Part shown: positions 10,042 through 21,221 of the stretch, piece by piece
Numbering within the stretch: the first letter of the stretch is position 1
How the letters are laid out: each line of letters opens with the position of its first letter
NCBI RefSeq assembly: GCF_036373705.1
Contig: NC_089851.1
Span: 54,327,440-54,391,439 of the forward strand
Direction: 5' to 3'
DNA length: 64,000 bases
From: Amia ocellicauda
Taxonomy: Eukaryota; Chordata; Actinopteri; Amiiformes; Amiidae
Notes under the pieces: generated by a model
Database searches by the model: none
Told to the model about the DNA's origin: nothing
Seen by the model: only the letters and a program-made list of their open reading frames with translations
Made by a program: the position numbers and the translations under genes

Positions 10042-10042
10042 C
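9971..10042 (+). pseudogene. tRNA-Pro pseudogene, anticodon mutated to AGT
   Basis: 72 nt tRNA-like sequence starting GGCCCGTTGGTCTAGG. The loop TTAGTGT puts AGT (a Thr anticodon) where the array has AGG. There is a C-A mismatch in the acceptor stem and another in the anticodon stem, and the T stem is eroded. Not expected to be functional. Confidence 0.8.
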
Positions 10043-10189
10043 TAGGGCATGAAGCCGTCTGGTTTCGTGGCTGGTGACGGTAGTCTTCTTGGGGTTGCTT
10101 TCCTCTACCTGCTTTCGCATTATTGTTGATCTGCACTGTGAAGTGCTGTTAAATGAGTTTTGAATCATTTGGCTGAATCTGAGCAGATA

Positions 10190-10720
10190 ACATAGCCCTA
10201 AACATTTCAGAATTCATCCTGCTGCTTTTGTCAAAAGTCAACCAGTTCTCTTGACAGCCATACATGCCCTTACCATAACACTACCTTCACCATGTTTCAC
10301 AGATGAGGTGGTATGCTTCAGATCATGAGCAGTTCCTTCCCTTCTCCATACTCTTCTCTTCCCATCATTCTGGTACAAGTTGATCTTTGTCTCATCTGTA
10401 CATAAGATGTTGTTCCAGAACTGTACAGGGTTCTTTAGATGTTTTTTGCCAAACTCTAATATGGTCTTCCCATTTCCTGTTTAAATACAGAGGGTTTACC
10501 ACAAGATGTACTCTGGTGAAGTGTTCTCTTGATTGTTGACATTGACACAGATACGCCTACCTCCTGGAGGGTATTCTTGATCTAGCCAACTGTTGTGAAG
10601 GGGTTTTCCTCACCAGGGAAAAAATTCTGTCATCCACCACAGTTGTTTTCCGTGGTGTTCCTGGCCTTTTGGTGTTCCTGCGCTCACCAGTACGTTCTTA
10701 TTAGTGGATTTGGCCACACC
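10190..10720 (-). pseudogene. Tc1-like transposase, N-terminal and middle part
   Basis: Reading the minus strand gives recognisable transposase pieces in changing frames: TKRPGTPRKTTVVDDRIFS, SREHFTRVHLV and CTDETKINLYQNDGKRRVW, the last holding the first catalytic Asp. Stops and frameshifts separate them. In-frame continuation to the second catalytic Asp is missing. Confidence 0.8.
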
Positions 10721-10759
10721 TAATGTTTTTGCTCTCTGATTGGTTTGTTTTGATATCTA

Positions 10760-10904
10760 AGGCAAAACACCCCAAGAACAAGCAGGATCTAAAGACAGCT
10801 GTAGTGCAGGCCTGGCATAGCATCACCAGGGAAGAAACCCAGCATCTGGTGATGTCTATGGGTTCCAGACTTCAGGCAGTCATTGACTGCAAAGGATTTG
10901 CAAC
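10760..10904 (+). pseudogene. Tc1-like transposase, C-terminal part
   Basis: Encodes AKHPKNKQDLKTAVVQAW and MSMGSRLQAVIDCKGFAT, the conserved end of the same Tc1 subfamily as the inverted N-terminal piece. The frame then runs into a foreign insertion and stops at 10989. Confidence 0.85.
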
Positions 10905-11340
10905 TGATAGGGAGAAATTTTACTCCCTCAATAAACAGGCGGACAAGGAATACTCAGGACCCGATTTAACTGAAATAATACCAAAATAGTTTATTCAGCT
11001 ACAACTAAGTGCTCTGGAGATGGTCAGTCAGCAAGACACATCTAAGGTTTTTCTAAAGAACATGCTATCATATACAAGATGACTCCCTTTGGTTGCTGGG
11101 CAACTGGATGACGTCAATGATGTACCCCAAACTTGATCACAGACTTCTCCTTTGTCTTCTGTTTTCTCTATAGCCTTGGATGAAAATGTTTTTCTAAAAA
11201 TCAGCTACACAGAACTACTGCACCTGTCCTCTGCGGAGCAATACACAAAGCTTAAATTCATACATGGGTTACACAATCTTACTGCAACAATGGTGCAAAT
11301 ATATTTGGCATTCGGACAGGCCACTGTCCCGCATCACAAC
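10905..11340 (+). other. 436 bp insertion with an exon-like segment
   Basis: Separates two Tc1 pieces that are normally contiguous (GGATTTGCAAC and CAAGTATT). CAAC occurs on both sides and may be a 4 bp target duplication. The insert contains a long pyrimidine tract ending CTTCTGTTTTCTCTATAG, a good splice-acceptor shape, followed by about 63 open codons to a TAA just past the junction. I do not recognise the protein. Confidence 0.5.
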
Positions 11341-11602
11341 CAAGTATTGAAACTCACAATTTAATTAATGATTATGTTAGTTTGTCCAAATACTTTTGAG
11401 CCCCTAAAATTGGGGGGACCACATAAAAATTGGTTTAATTCCTACACCATTCACCCGATTTGGATGTAACTACCCTCCAATTAAAGATGAAAGTCTACAC
11501 TTAAAGCACATCTTGATTGTTTCCTTTCCAATCCATTGTGATGGTGTACAGAGCCAAATTGACAATTGGGTCTGTCCAAATATTTATGGACCGGACTGTA
11601 TA

Positions 11603-12200
11603 CCTGTAACGAAGGACTGCCATGGCGGGGAACCCAGGTGCGGAGTGAGAGGTGGTCAGAAACAGGCTGTGGTCAATGCCGGCAAACCGTAATGTCCAGG
11701 GAAATCCACAAGTCCTGGTCGATAAGACAAGCAGGGGGTCAATGATCAGGCAAACAGGCTGGTAGGGAGAATACGGGAATTGGTGGAGGAACACGTGGAG
11801 GTTGTAAACAATCAATAACAAAAGGATACAAGACTTAGCAGTGAATTAAAGTCACAGAGGGGTTTATATGTGTAGCAGAGAGGAGCAGAGGACGGTGAAG
11901 GAGAGTGCTGGTCCAATGGGAGTTCGAGGATGATAGAACAAGTGCACATGGTGCCGAGGAATGTTAAGTGGCTGATTGCTGGGGAATGTGAGGGTTTAGA
12001 ATTCCGGTGATGCTGACCTCTGCAGGGGAGCTTGTGAATTGCGGGATGTGTGGGATACAACAGTGACAATACCACTTGTTATTGTGTGTTTGAGTTTACT
12101 TGCATGGATTGTCTATTCATGTCAATATTAAAATTCCAAAGCATAACATTTATTCACAACATGCTTTAGTGTTAAATGTTTGATATGGCAGCACATATAA
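11603..12200. other. Unclassified repeat-like stretch
   Basis: Purine-rich text with phrases common in fish dispersed repeats (GGCGGGGAACCCAGGTGCGG, GGTCAGAAACAGGCTGTGG). It has only shadow ORFs, and I see no gene. Confidence 0.4.
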
Positions 12201-12208
12201 AGGTGTAT

Positions 12209-12778
12209 ACAGCTCTGGAAAAAATTAAGAGACCAGTGCACAATTATCAGTTTCTCTGGTTTTACTATTTATAGGTATATGTTTTGGTAAAATGAACATT
12301 TTTGTTTTATTCTATAAACTGCTGAAAACATTTTTCCCAAATTCCAAATAAAAATATTGTCATTTAGAGCATTTATTTGCAGAAATTTACAACTGGACAA
12401 AATTACAAAAAAGATGCAGTGTTGTCAGACCTCAAATAATGCAAAGAAAATAAGTTCATATTAATTTTTAAACAACATAATACTAATGTTTTAACTTACA
12501 AAGTGTTCAGAAATTAATATTTGGTGATTTTCAATCAAAGCATTCATGCGTCTTGGCATGCTCTCCACCAGTCTTTCACATCGCTGTTGGGTGACTTTAT
12601 GCCACTCCTGGCGCACAAATTCAAGCAACTCGGCTTTGATTGATGGCTTGTGACCATCCATCTTCCATCCATCACATTCCAGAGGTTTTCAATGGGGTTC
12701 AGGTCTGGAGATTGGGCTGGCCATAACAGGGTCTTGATCTGGTGGTCCTCCATCCACACCTTGATTGACCTGGCAGTG
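12209..12778 (-). mobile_element. Tc1-like element, 3' part
   Basis: Begins with the terminal-repeat text ACAGCTCTGGAAAAAATTAA, typical of a fish Tc1 subfamily. On the minus strand it then encodes eroded transposase pieces, including LLWPAQSPDLNPIENLWNV with the last catalytic residue (about 12660-12740). The 5' two thirds are missing: the sequence fuses into a SINE-like repeat at about 12776, within a shared GTGTGGTGGCATGG text. Confidence 0.85.
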
Positions 12779-12905
12779 TGGTGGCATGGTGGTTAGCACT
12801 GCTGCCTCACCGGTACAGGGGTCTGGGGTTTGAGTCCTGGCTTGGGGGCTTGTCTGTGTGGAGTTCACATGATCTACCTCTGTGTGGGTTTCCTATGGGC
12901 ACTTC
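12776..12905 (+). repeat. tRNA-derived SINE-like 5' fragment
   Basis: TGGTGGTTAGCACTGCTGCC resembles a Pol III A box region and GGGGTTTGAGTCCTGG a B box. The following TGTCTGTGTGGAGTT text belongs to the same dispersed family as the repeat at 8503. Confidence 0.65.
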
Positions 12906-13084
12906 AGTTACCAGTTCTGTGAGAAGAGTGCAAATCTAAACAAACAAGAAGGTTCTTGAGTTTCAACTTCACTGCTGCAACTGGTCTGTAATTCTGTGAG
13001 GCAAGAATGATAAAAATAAAATCTGTAACCTTTGTAAGGTATGCATATTCCATGTTTTTACTGGTAATGGATTTTATGTAATTA

Positions 13085-13555
13085 CAGTCACTGACTCCCT
13101 CAGCTGTGCTTGGGTGGCCTTCTTCTCCTCAGTCCTCATCCTCCTCAATCTCTCTGCAGAATTTGACACTGTCGATCACTCCATCCTCCTCTCCTGCCTC
13201 GCTGACCTTGGAATCTCTGAACTGCTCTCACCTGGTTCTACTCCTACCTCAGCGACGGGACCTACCAAGTGACATGGCGAGGTTCCTCATCCACGCCCCA
13301 ACCTCTCCTCACAGGTGTAACCCAAGGCTCCATTCTGGGTCCCCTCTTGTCCTCTCTCTACACTCACTCCCTGGGCCCCCTCATTGCATCCCATGGTTTC
13401 TCTTACCATTTTTACACAGATGATGCCCAGATCTTCCTGTCTTTTCCCTCCTCCGACATTCTCATCCCCTCTTGCATCTCTTCCTGCTTGTCTGCTATCT
13501 CTGCCTGGATGCACTCACACCACCTCAAGCTCAACCTCTCCAAATCTTTTTTACA
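13085..13555 (+). pseudogene. L2-type LINE reverse transcriptase fragment
   Basis: Translated pieces match the palm of a non-LTR reverse transcriptase: LSAEFDTVDHSILLSCL, then TGVTQGSILGPLLSSLYTHS, then HFYTDDAQIFLSFPSS with the catalytic DD pair, then SAWMHSHHLKLNLSKS. At least one frameshift separates the first part from the rest (near 13250). Endonuclease and 3' end are absent. L2 or Rex1-like affiliation is likely but not certain. Confidence 0.85.
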
Positions 13556-13638
13556 TTCCGTTAATTCCTTTAGAAATCAGGATAAATTGGGTAAAACCAG
13601 AAAAGCATCTAATTAATTCTCATTCAGGAGTCAACATA

Positions 13639-13823
13639 AAAAACAGAAAAGAAACAGAAAACCATCCTGAGGTTCTGTGACACCGAAGAAGGTTTCCTAC
13701 TGTTCACAGAGAAAGGGGAGCAATTGCTTGCCCCAGTGGAGGACCTTCTACGGCAGATGGGATTGAAGACTGTGGAGGAGATCGAACAGCTTCTCCCTGT
13801 AGTAGCAGACATAACTATCCAAA
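13639..13823 (+). CDS. Unidentified exon-like ORF
   Basis: About 60 open codons with protein-like composition (segments DTEEGFLLFTEKGEQLL and VEEIEQLLPVVADIT) follow a TAA and a possible acceptor AACAG. A plausible donor (AAA then GTAAAA) ends the frame at about 13823. This fits an internal exon of a host or domesticated gene fragment. No family recognised. The neighbouring sequence on both sides is repeat debris, so it may be a stray exon carried by a transposon. Confidence 0.35.
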
Positions 13824-13829
13824 GTAAAA

Positions 13830-16650
13830 AAAAAATGCAATCAATCTATTGCAATTAGCAATGAGGAGTAGCATTTAGTGCTATTGTTTGGCTCCAAACC
13901 AGAAGCCTATTGGATGATGTGTTATTTTAAATAAGTATGTATAATATAAAAATAGTAACAGACTGATTTGTTTTTTTGTATACACGTATTTTACTGTTTT
14001 AGTTTTTAATTTACTTTTTTTTAATTAAGTTAATTACATGCAATTAAATGTGTGTGTATATATATGTTTCCAATTTTGTTTACTTTTTAACAAAATTAAA
14101 GTGTTCCGAAGCCCAACCCTGCAGCAACACCAGTCTATCACAAGGCAACTCTAATTATCTCTAATTAAGGACACAAGTCTAACACAGGGTAACTCTAATT
14201 CTAATGTTTGTTATATTTCTTTTTGATAATTTTCAAGATAAGAAAATGTACAAACAAATGATATATGCCAATATTCAGTAAATAATTATCCATTAAGTTT
14301 AATCTGAGGATTTTTACAGCTTTTCTTCTACCCCCAAAATTCCAACTCCTGTTACAACTTTGGTAGAAACATAGTATACATACCAGCCAATTAATTCCCT
14401 ATATTATCCTTATCTAATAGCCTTAGCTTATTTTCCTTAAACACCTTTTTCAAATCGTTTAACGTTTCGATTATTTTCAAAAACTACTACTAGTAGCTTA
14501 CTACTGTTAACAATAACTTACATGTACTTATAGTAACTTACATACTGTAGCATTGGGGGGGCATTTTATTGGTTATTATGAATTATTATTTATTATTTTG
14601 TTTTGTAAGGATAAGGGTGTCTGCCAAGAGATAAATAATAATAATAATTTAATTATTGAAACAGCGATACACAGCAGACCGACACTGTACACACTGCCGG
14701 TTTTTCTGCCGCTCACGCTTGGCTGCCTGAAGAGCTGGAGTCTCTGGCCTGCGCCCCCTCCTCCCCTGTCTGCTGGCCAGGAGCCGTAAGTGTCCATCCT
14801 CATTTCTGATGCCAATGTAGTATTTTCAGCGGGGGAAAACAAGTAGCCCACAAATCGTTTGCTTACTTGCTGCTAGATTTATTGAAGAAAAAAACTAAAA
14901 AAACTAAGAAAAAACTAAGCGCCTCTTGCCCAGAAGAAGTTCACACAGTTCCAGGTGTTGCTCCGCACACGTGGTCACCAACTCTAAAACCCCTGCACAC
15001 ACCCTAATAAACCCCAGCTACCTTACCTAAATTAGCATAACACATTTTTAAATAAATTAAACTGAGCACTTTATCTCCGTTGTTACACATACATAGTATT
15101 AATAATTATACTGTTCTTACCATATGTAAATCCTGCAATAAATCATTCCCCAGCGTGAAGTAATTTTCACAAAACGAAATCCAAATATAAATTTTTGCTA
15201 GTCTTTAGATGTGCCCAGCAAATGTAGTCTGTAACTCTAAGTTAAAACTTTAATAACACTCATGTATTACAATCAAACTTGAAAAATAGGGCATCCAAAA
15301 CAGGAATGTCACAAAATGTTGTATCACTATATTAAAATAATATCATATGAAAGCTGTTGGGACTGAGGGACGGAAGCTCAGTTCGTTAGCTTTGCCCCTC
15401 ATATTAGGAATTGGGGGTGCACAAAATGTACTAATTTATGTTTAATCTTAATTGTAAACTACTGTAAATAAATGAATAAACATATCAAGATGGCTTCCTT
15501 TGATCTACTGGCAGAGGTCTGGTCTCATAGTTCTCAAAGCAACTGTTGATCAATAATGATGAGGTGACCTCTCCAGCCACAGATTAGCCACAGAAATCTT
15601 GAAGGAGATGCTGGGAGTGTCAGAACAGCCTTGCTAAAATTTGCTTGCTTGACAATTAATACAATTGGCTCTGTTGACATGTTTTTCAATCATTAATATA
15701 AAACATTATACAGTTTATACAAAACATTAATACCGGCTCTTCAAAAAGTTTTACATTTATATTTATAAATGTTATTTTGTATACTGGTAAGTTAGCCTTG
15801 ATTGGTCTTTGTTCACATATTTTTCTTTTTAAGCTGTCAAAAGCAAAATATTCCATACCTCTGTTTTGGATAGCGTACAGTTGCTAATAATAATACAAAC
15901 CATACATTTCATTACAATAACACACACACATATATATTAAGGCTGTCAGTCCATTCAAATATTTGATCGGTTAATCAATGGGCAATTGCTGATTAATCGG
16001 GCACTTATTAAAATAAAAACAACGCTGTAACATTAATGGTAAAATATATATATATAGGAATATATATTTAAAAAACACCAAATCATTATAATAAGCAAAC
16101 TAAATTATAATTGCTACAGCAAATGGGTGCTCACAAATTATACTGTAAACTACACTGCTCTTGTAAGAAAAGCATTGCATGCAAATGAAACAGAAAACCT
16201 TTCCTTGTCTTCAATATTTTCTTACAAATCGAGTTTGAATCCAAAGTTTAGTTTCCCATTAGCGGCTTGTGACCCTGTAGATTGTGTGCTGATACTGTAC
16301 ACGTGATGTGATCTTTTGCATGATATGCCTTTATAATTTAACTCTAGAAGTGCACGGCTGGTCAGTTTGACTGATTTAATTTGAATTACTATGTGTTCCT
16401 GAATACACTATGGATACCAATTCCTGACTTTTCCTAAATATATGTATTAAATATGCCTACAGCATTTTAGCTGCATAAACGCAAATAAAGTTTTTTATTT
16501 GATCATTATTATACTATAGTTTTGGCTCTTGTAGGTAGTTTGAAATGTCGGTGCTTCTAGTGTGTACTGTATAATAGCCAGTCATTATAATAGACATTTT
16601 TAATTTGTTTAAATCTGCTTGATATATGATCTTTTAAGAACTATACTGTG
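13830..16650. other. AT-rich spacer with scattered repeat fragments
   Basis: No convincing gene. Contains a SINE/L2 3' tail near 14600, a GC-rich patch at 14690-14790, and a short stretch near 15955-16010 with TTAATCG-type iterations typical of fish MITEs. The rest is AT-rich and unassigned. Confidence 0.5.
14597..14652 (+). repeat. L2/V-SINE type 3' tail
   Basis: AAGGATAAGGGTGTCTGCCA followed by an ATAATAATA tail is the conserved 3' end shared by many fish L2 LINEs and their SINE partners. Confidence 0.7.
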
Positions 16651-16653
16651 ATG

Positions 16654-16654
<1 letters not shown>

Positions 16655-16699
<45 letters not shown>
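16655..16699. repeat. (AT)n microsatellite
   Basis: About 22 AT dinucleotides in an AT-rich spacer. Confidence 0.95.
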
Positions 16700-16703
<4 letters not shown>

Positions 16704-17369
16704 TACTGTGTCATTTATGTTGTTGTAACTTACCATTACATATAGTGTGCCTTCCAGATGTATGCATACCCCTGATTCAATGTAACAAAAATAGTTTTAG
16801 CAAAGAAAAGAGAACAATGATGTTTTTTGTTTGTTTTTGTTTTGTTTAAATACATGCACACATGAAACAATGTAGGACTATCAGTGTTAGATATCGCAAA
16901 AATATTAAAGTACAAGTTTTGAACAAATATGCAAATATGTTTTTGCGAAGTACAGTACTGAAACTAGTATTGCTTTCATTAATTTCTGCAACAAATGCTG
17001 AGTGTACACTTGCATAGATGTGAGTGAAGCCATCTTCTTTTTGCCAATGTACAGCATGGCAGAAGCTGCCATAACTAAATATTCCTATACATATTTACAC
17101 TCTTGATCTTGCTTTTCTCTTTCAAAACTCAAAACTTCACCATGTAGTCTCGCTCCTAAACACCCTTTATATAGCATGCAATTGCATCACGATTTAATCT
17201 GTATTCACCTGATTAAATCATGCAATTTCATGCATTCGGATTTCATGAAATCCAACGAAATTGAACACATTCGGATTCCATAGAAATTTCATAGTGTATC
17301 ACAAAGCTCTTTACAAGAAAATATAGTTAATTAAATATTAAAACTACAATTAAGATAGACAATAAAACA
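16700..17369. other. AT-rich spacer
   Basis: No gene seen. A local cluster of CATGCAATTTCATGCATTCGG and TTTCATGAAAT motifs near 17210-17290 forms short palindromes. Confidence 0.4.
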
Positions 17370-17655
17370 ATACAATTATACTATAGTACTTACTACAGTA
17401 GTACAACAAATACTGTAGGACACTGTTGTATACCACACTAAACTTTTATACTATGGTATACTGAATAATGTGTGACATACGATAGTACACTGTTATACTA
17501 TAGTATACTCTTGTTACGTGATATACTATAGTATCTTGTAATGTACTATAGTGCCTCCTACGGTACTTAGACAAATATTGAACTACCCTGTTGTATACTA
17601 TAGTTTACTGTAGTACCTTGTGATGTACTATAGTACTTAATATATTACATGTACA
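17370..17655. repeat. Palindrome-rich TACTATAGTA repeat region
   Basis: Irregular iterations of self-complementary motifs such as TATACTATAGTATA, TACTATAGTAC and ACTGTAGTAC, about ten in under 300 bp. Probably the inside of a foldback or MITE-type transposon. Confidence 0.65.
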
Positions 17656-18487
17656 CTGAAACATACTGCTTACTGTACTTCCACAATGTTTCTCATGGAA
17701 CTTTAGCATTCTAGTTATAAATAATATCATCATTATTATTATGCTTTTACTTTGTATTGCCTACAGGTCTTACACATACTAGTACAGACTGTTACCGAGG
17801 GTCTGGTGGAGAGAAAATGGCCACCTATTCCTTAAGAAAATCATATTAATAAATATATCTTCACTTCAGACATTTGTGACATTGCTATATTTAAAACAAT
17901 TTATACAAATAACAGAATTAAGATAAAATTGTGGTGCAGTTCCCCTTAAAGTTTAAGCAAAATTTATTTTAGCAAATACATTGTTTATTCATTACTTGAA
18001 TCGCTTCACATTACATAAATAAATGAATAAATGTAGTAGTGTTGACATAAAAAAATGTCCATTTGAACATGTATTTATGTATTAATGTATTGATTATTTT
18101 CACTGTAATTAAAATTTAAAACAAATTCGCAGTGAAAATAATAAATAAATGTTGAAATAAATAAATACATGTTCTAATAAATACATGGAGATTTATTTAT
18201 TATTGTATTTAATTCAAAATCTGTTTATTTATCCATCTATTTATTTCCACATTAATTCATGTATTTATTATTTTCTCCATGTATTTATTTTTAATTTTGT
18301 CATGGATAGTATGGAGGATAATTTGTGCCAAAATGTAAAAAAAAAAACCAACAATGTATAAATAAATAAATAAATATGTAGATAGTAAAGACGTTAATTC
18401 CGTTCGGAACTTAAAATGGTGTCCAGACTGTTCCTATTGCACAGACCTCCTGATGTGCCTTGTCCTAATGGATAATTTCTGTAATGG
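17656..18487. other. AT-rich spacer with TTTATTTATT/AATAAATAAA blocks
   Basis: No gene. 18040-18310 is a set of alternating AATAAATACATG and CATGTATTTATT blocks on both strands, which could fold back on itself. The rest is unassigned. Confidence 0.4.
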
Positions 18488-19020
18488 ATAATTTAATCGC
18501 TGGCTCTATAGAGTTGAACATAAGACAACATACGGACATACGGACATACTCGGTCAGGCGCAATAGTAAAAACTAATTGGAGCTATTTGCTCCTTAGTGA
18601 TATACTTTGCTTTTCCAGCTGTAAATATATATAACGCATACATCAGAAATCAACGTGATAACTATATGAAACACCAGGTATGCAACTAAATAAGCTTGAG
18701 AAGGTAAATGGAAAAATGGAGAGCAGCAGCAATCTAAAGCTACTTAAATGGTTAGATTGTGTTTTAAAGTACACAAAATGAAACTTAGAGAATAAACTGT
18801 TTACTACTATATTATGATATTAGAAGTATTGATGGTACTACTAATGTAATTAAATTGATACATTTCAATCAAATAAGTGTAGTTGGTTTATTGAGATTGA
18901 AATGGCTTGTTCCTTAAAATATTAGACCACAAGAGGGGGAACTTGACCTTGAATACTCTACTTACCAAAACCTTTAAGCAACAATTGTTGTCAACATGTG
19001 TCTTCATCTGATTCATATTT
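18488..19020 (+). repeat. Dispersed repeat, uninterrupted copy
   Basis: Aligns with 32925-33091 plus 35920-36300, sharing AATCGCTGGCTCTAT, CATAAGAC, ATATATAACG, ACCACAAGAGGGGGAACTT and CATCTGATT. Here the family member is continuous, so it serves as the empty-site comparison for the insertion in the other copy. Confidence 0.75.
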
Positions 19021-19099
19021 TTATGAGTCTGAAGCCATACATTTCTCGACTCCAAGCACCTGGAAGCCTCAAAAGTTGGGGGCCAAGCAACGAAGTTGC

Positions 19100-19960
19100 T
19101 GGAACCCTATTGTTATTGTTAGGATTATTATTTTTCCGCAGTATCTTTTCAAAAGCCTATAAAAACCAACGCTTGATGAAAACTCATGAAACTTCATACA
19201 GTGATAGATGGCTATGTAGTACTATGCCATATTCAATATGGAGGCCATATGTCACATGGTCTGGTGGCCATAGTGGCTTAAGTGACACATTTTGGAAAAT
19301 ATACAAAAATCTTCTTCTCCGAAACCGCAGACGGGACAGATGTGAAACTTGGTGTGTGATGTTATGTTATGGCCTAAATTCAGATTTGTTCAAAACAAGT
19401 CAATAAGTCATATTGTTTGGCAGCCATATTGGATTGGCCAAGAATCTTCAAAGATCTTCATCTCCGAAATGGTTGGTCTGATTGATATGAAATTTTGTAC
19501 ACGTGACCTTGGCTAGCTCCTCTATCAGATTTGTTCAAGGCAAGTTGATTGAGAAAACAAAATGGCCGCCATGAGCCAATCAAATTTCAGAGATGGTCAA
19601 GTTGCAAATAAATGCATATGGTGCAGTATGGAACTATGTTAGAATGTATTGGACTGATTGTTACTTGACAGAATTGATCCCATAAGCAATGTGGTGGTCA
19701 CTGGTCATTATTATTATTATTATACTTATTTTTTCTTCTCTTCCACCAGAATATGTTCAAATGCCTATAACTTTTGAACCGCAGTCTAAAAAGTCACCAG
19801 ACTTTGAATGGATGTAGGGGTCTATGGCATGGTCACTAGATCGCAAAATGGCGGCATAATGTCACATGGTTTGGTAGCCATCTTGATTGTAGTCCAGGCA
19901 AAAAATTACAGTTTTCAAACATAGTTTTCTCAGGAACGGGAAAGATATTGTACATATTGC
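19100..19960 (+). repeat. Two diverged tandem copies of a ~600 bp repeat
   Basis: The copies start near 19120 and 19720. Each opens with an ATTATT run, then a CAGTATCTTTTCAAAAGCCT- or CAGAATATGTTCAAATGCCT-type sequence, then AATATGGAGGC or AAATGGCGGC, then TGTCACATGGT(C/T)TGGT. They are probably a dispersed repeat into which the Polinton inserted. Confidence 0.55.
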
Positions 19961-19961
19961 G

Positions 19962-19967
19962 CTTATG
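19962..19967. other. Target-site duplication, left (CTTATG)
   Basis: The six bases before the Polinton terminus, CTTATG, match the six bases after the right terminus, CTGATG, at 5 of 6 positions. Polintons make 6 bp duplications. Confidence 0.75.
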
Positions 19968-20568
19968 AGTAGTAATGATGGCACTTTATGTCAAAGTGTC
20001 AGGTGGCCCCACCCCTACCCAGAAGCCCCATGGGCTGGGAAGCCCCGCCTTACCCAGAAGCCCCACGGGCCAGGAAGCCCCTCCTTACCCAGAAGCCCCA
20101 CGGGCCAGGAAGCCCCTCCTTACCCTGTACCCTTTGATCCTCTCCAGTCAGCCAACTTGTTAGGATACAGGTTTTACCCTTTGACCCTCTCCTGTCAGCC
20201 ATCTTGTTTGGATGACCGTAATCTTGTTAGGATGACAGCCATCTTGTTTGGATGACCTCCATCTTGTTAGGATGACAGGCATTTTGGAAAGGGCACAGGT
20301 CATCTTGACAAGTGTTTACTGCCATCTCACCCTGATGGTGTATGTGTGTGTGTGTGTAATGTTTAAGAGTTTAAACTTATTATTATTTGTGTTAGGTTAT
20401 GTTTTATGATTAGGTTTGTTATGATAAGTTGTTAGCAAAATAAAATACATTAAAATAAAAAGAGAACAACAACATAAAGTTTTAATAAAAAAGTATTTTA
20501 AACTGTGTTTAGTGATGTGCGTGTGATGATTTTAGGTTATATATTTTATGATTATTTTTGGGGTGGTA
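19968..20568 (+). repeat. Polinton left terminal inverted repeat
   Basis: Matches 31525-32138 in reverse, from the AG terminus to GGGGTGGTA. Inside are a ~35 bp minisatellite (TACCCAGAAGCCCCACGGGC type, three copies) and a ladder of CCATCTTGTT(T/A)GGATGAC copies. Confidence 0.93.
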
Positions 20569-20805
20569 CAGTTTTGGAAAAATAAAAGAGAAAGAAAAGG
20601 TATAGACATTCAAAATATGAGACTCAGTAAAATATATTTCAATGTCAATATTTTATTGTGACAGCTCTAAAAATGACAACAAGGCATCAAGTCAGATGTA
20701 GACAGTGAGATTAGATACTGACTCGGGTGACCAATGATCCCGCTTCCCCAACACCTACAGCAGCCAGGAAGAAACAACTGAACTGTACTGCACTAGCTAC
20801 TCCCT

Positions 20806-21155
20806 CTACTTGTTTTTTGGCCAGGGCAGTGACACTATTCTGTCTAGCACAGTGTAGAAATTGGGTTTGGTCATGATAGGGATAGTATTTCCAAAAGAAC
20901 TGTGCAGAACTTTTTGGACAGATGTAAAAGCAGATTCACCAGGATGTGTCTCTTTATACAGCATTCTCTTGAGCACATTGGGGAGGGACGCCACTGTTTT
21001 TTCAACATCAGCAACTAGCGATTTCACATCAGAATTACCAGTATCATACAAATCACCAAAATTGTGAGCTATTAGAGTGAGGATGACATCTTCAAACATA
21101 GATTCCTCAAACATACGTAAACGTAATTCCAGGGGCCCCGGGGGTTTCTTTCTCT
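20806..21155 (-). CDS. Unidentified ORF beside left TIR, probable 3' exon
   Basis: The frame is open from a good splice-acceptor shape (ATTTTTTCAG then AGAAAGAAACCC at about 21155) to a stop at 20806. It includes PPGPLELRLRMFEESMFEDV and ends SLPWPKNK. An AATAAA signal lies about 150 bp downstream on the same strand. It points outward toward the terminus. A second frame upstream (21222-21434) may be another exon. I do not recognise the product. It could be a Polinton accessory gene or captured host sequence. Confidence 0.4.
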
Positions 21156-21221
21156 GAAAAAATATATGAATTAATATAATGTCTTATTGCACAGAAAAGC
21201 AGAGCAGACACAAACAGTATT

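Larger units (their letters stand above)
10150..11602. mobile_element. Tc1-like element, internally inverted and interrupted
   Basis: One Tc1-family transposon in pieces. The N-terminal and middle part of the transposase gene lies on the minus strand (about 10720 down to 10150), while the C-terminal part lies on the plus strand (about 10760-10904), as expected after an internal inversion. The stretch with the second and third catalytic acidic residues is lost at the breakpoint. The 3' inverted terminus ends near 11602 (GGACCGGACTGTATAC). A 436 bp foreign segment interrupts the 3' part. Confidence 0.8.

Noticed and set aside
11501-12075. 106- and 87-residue minus-strand ORFs
   Set aside because: They cover the Tc1 terminus and an unclassified repeat. 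Composition is not protein-like and they cross element borders.
18996-19406. 136-residue plus-strand ORF
   Set aside because: It runs across the end of one dispersed repeat and the start of another, with no family resemblance. Chance frame.
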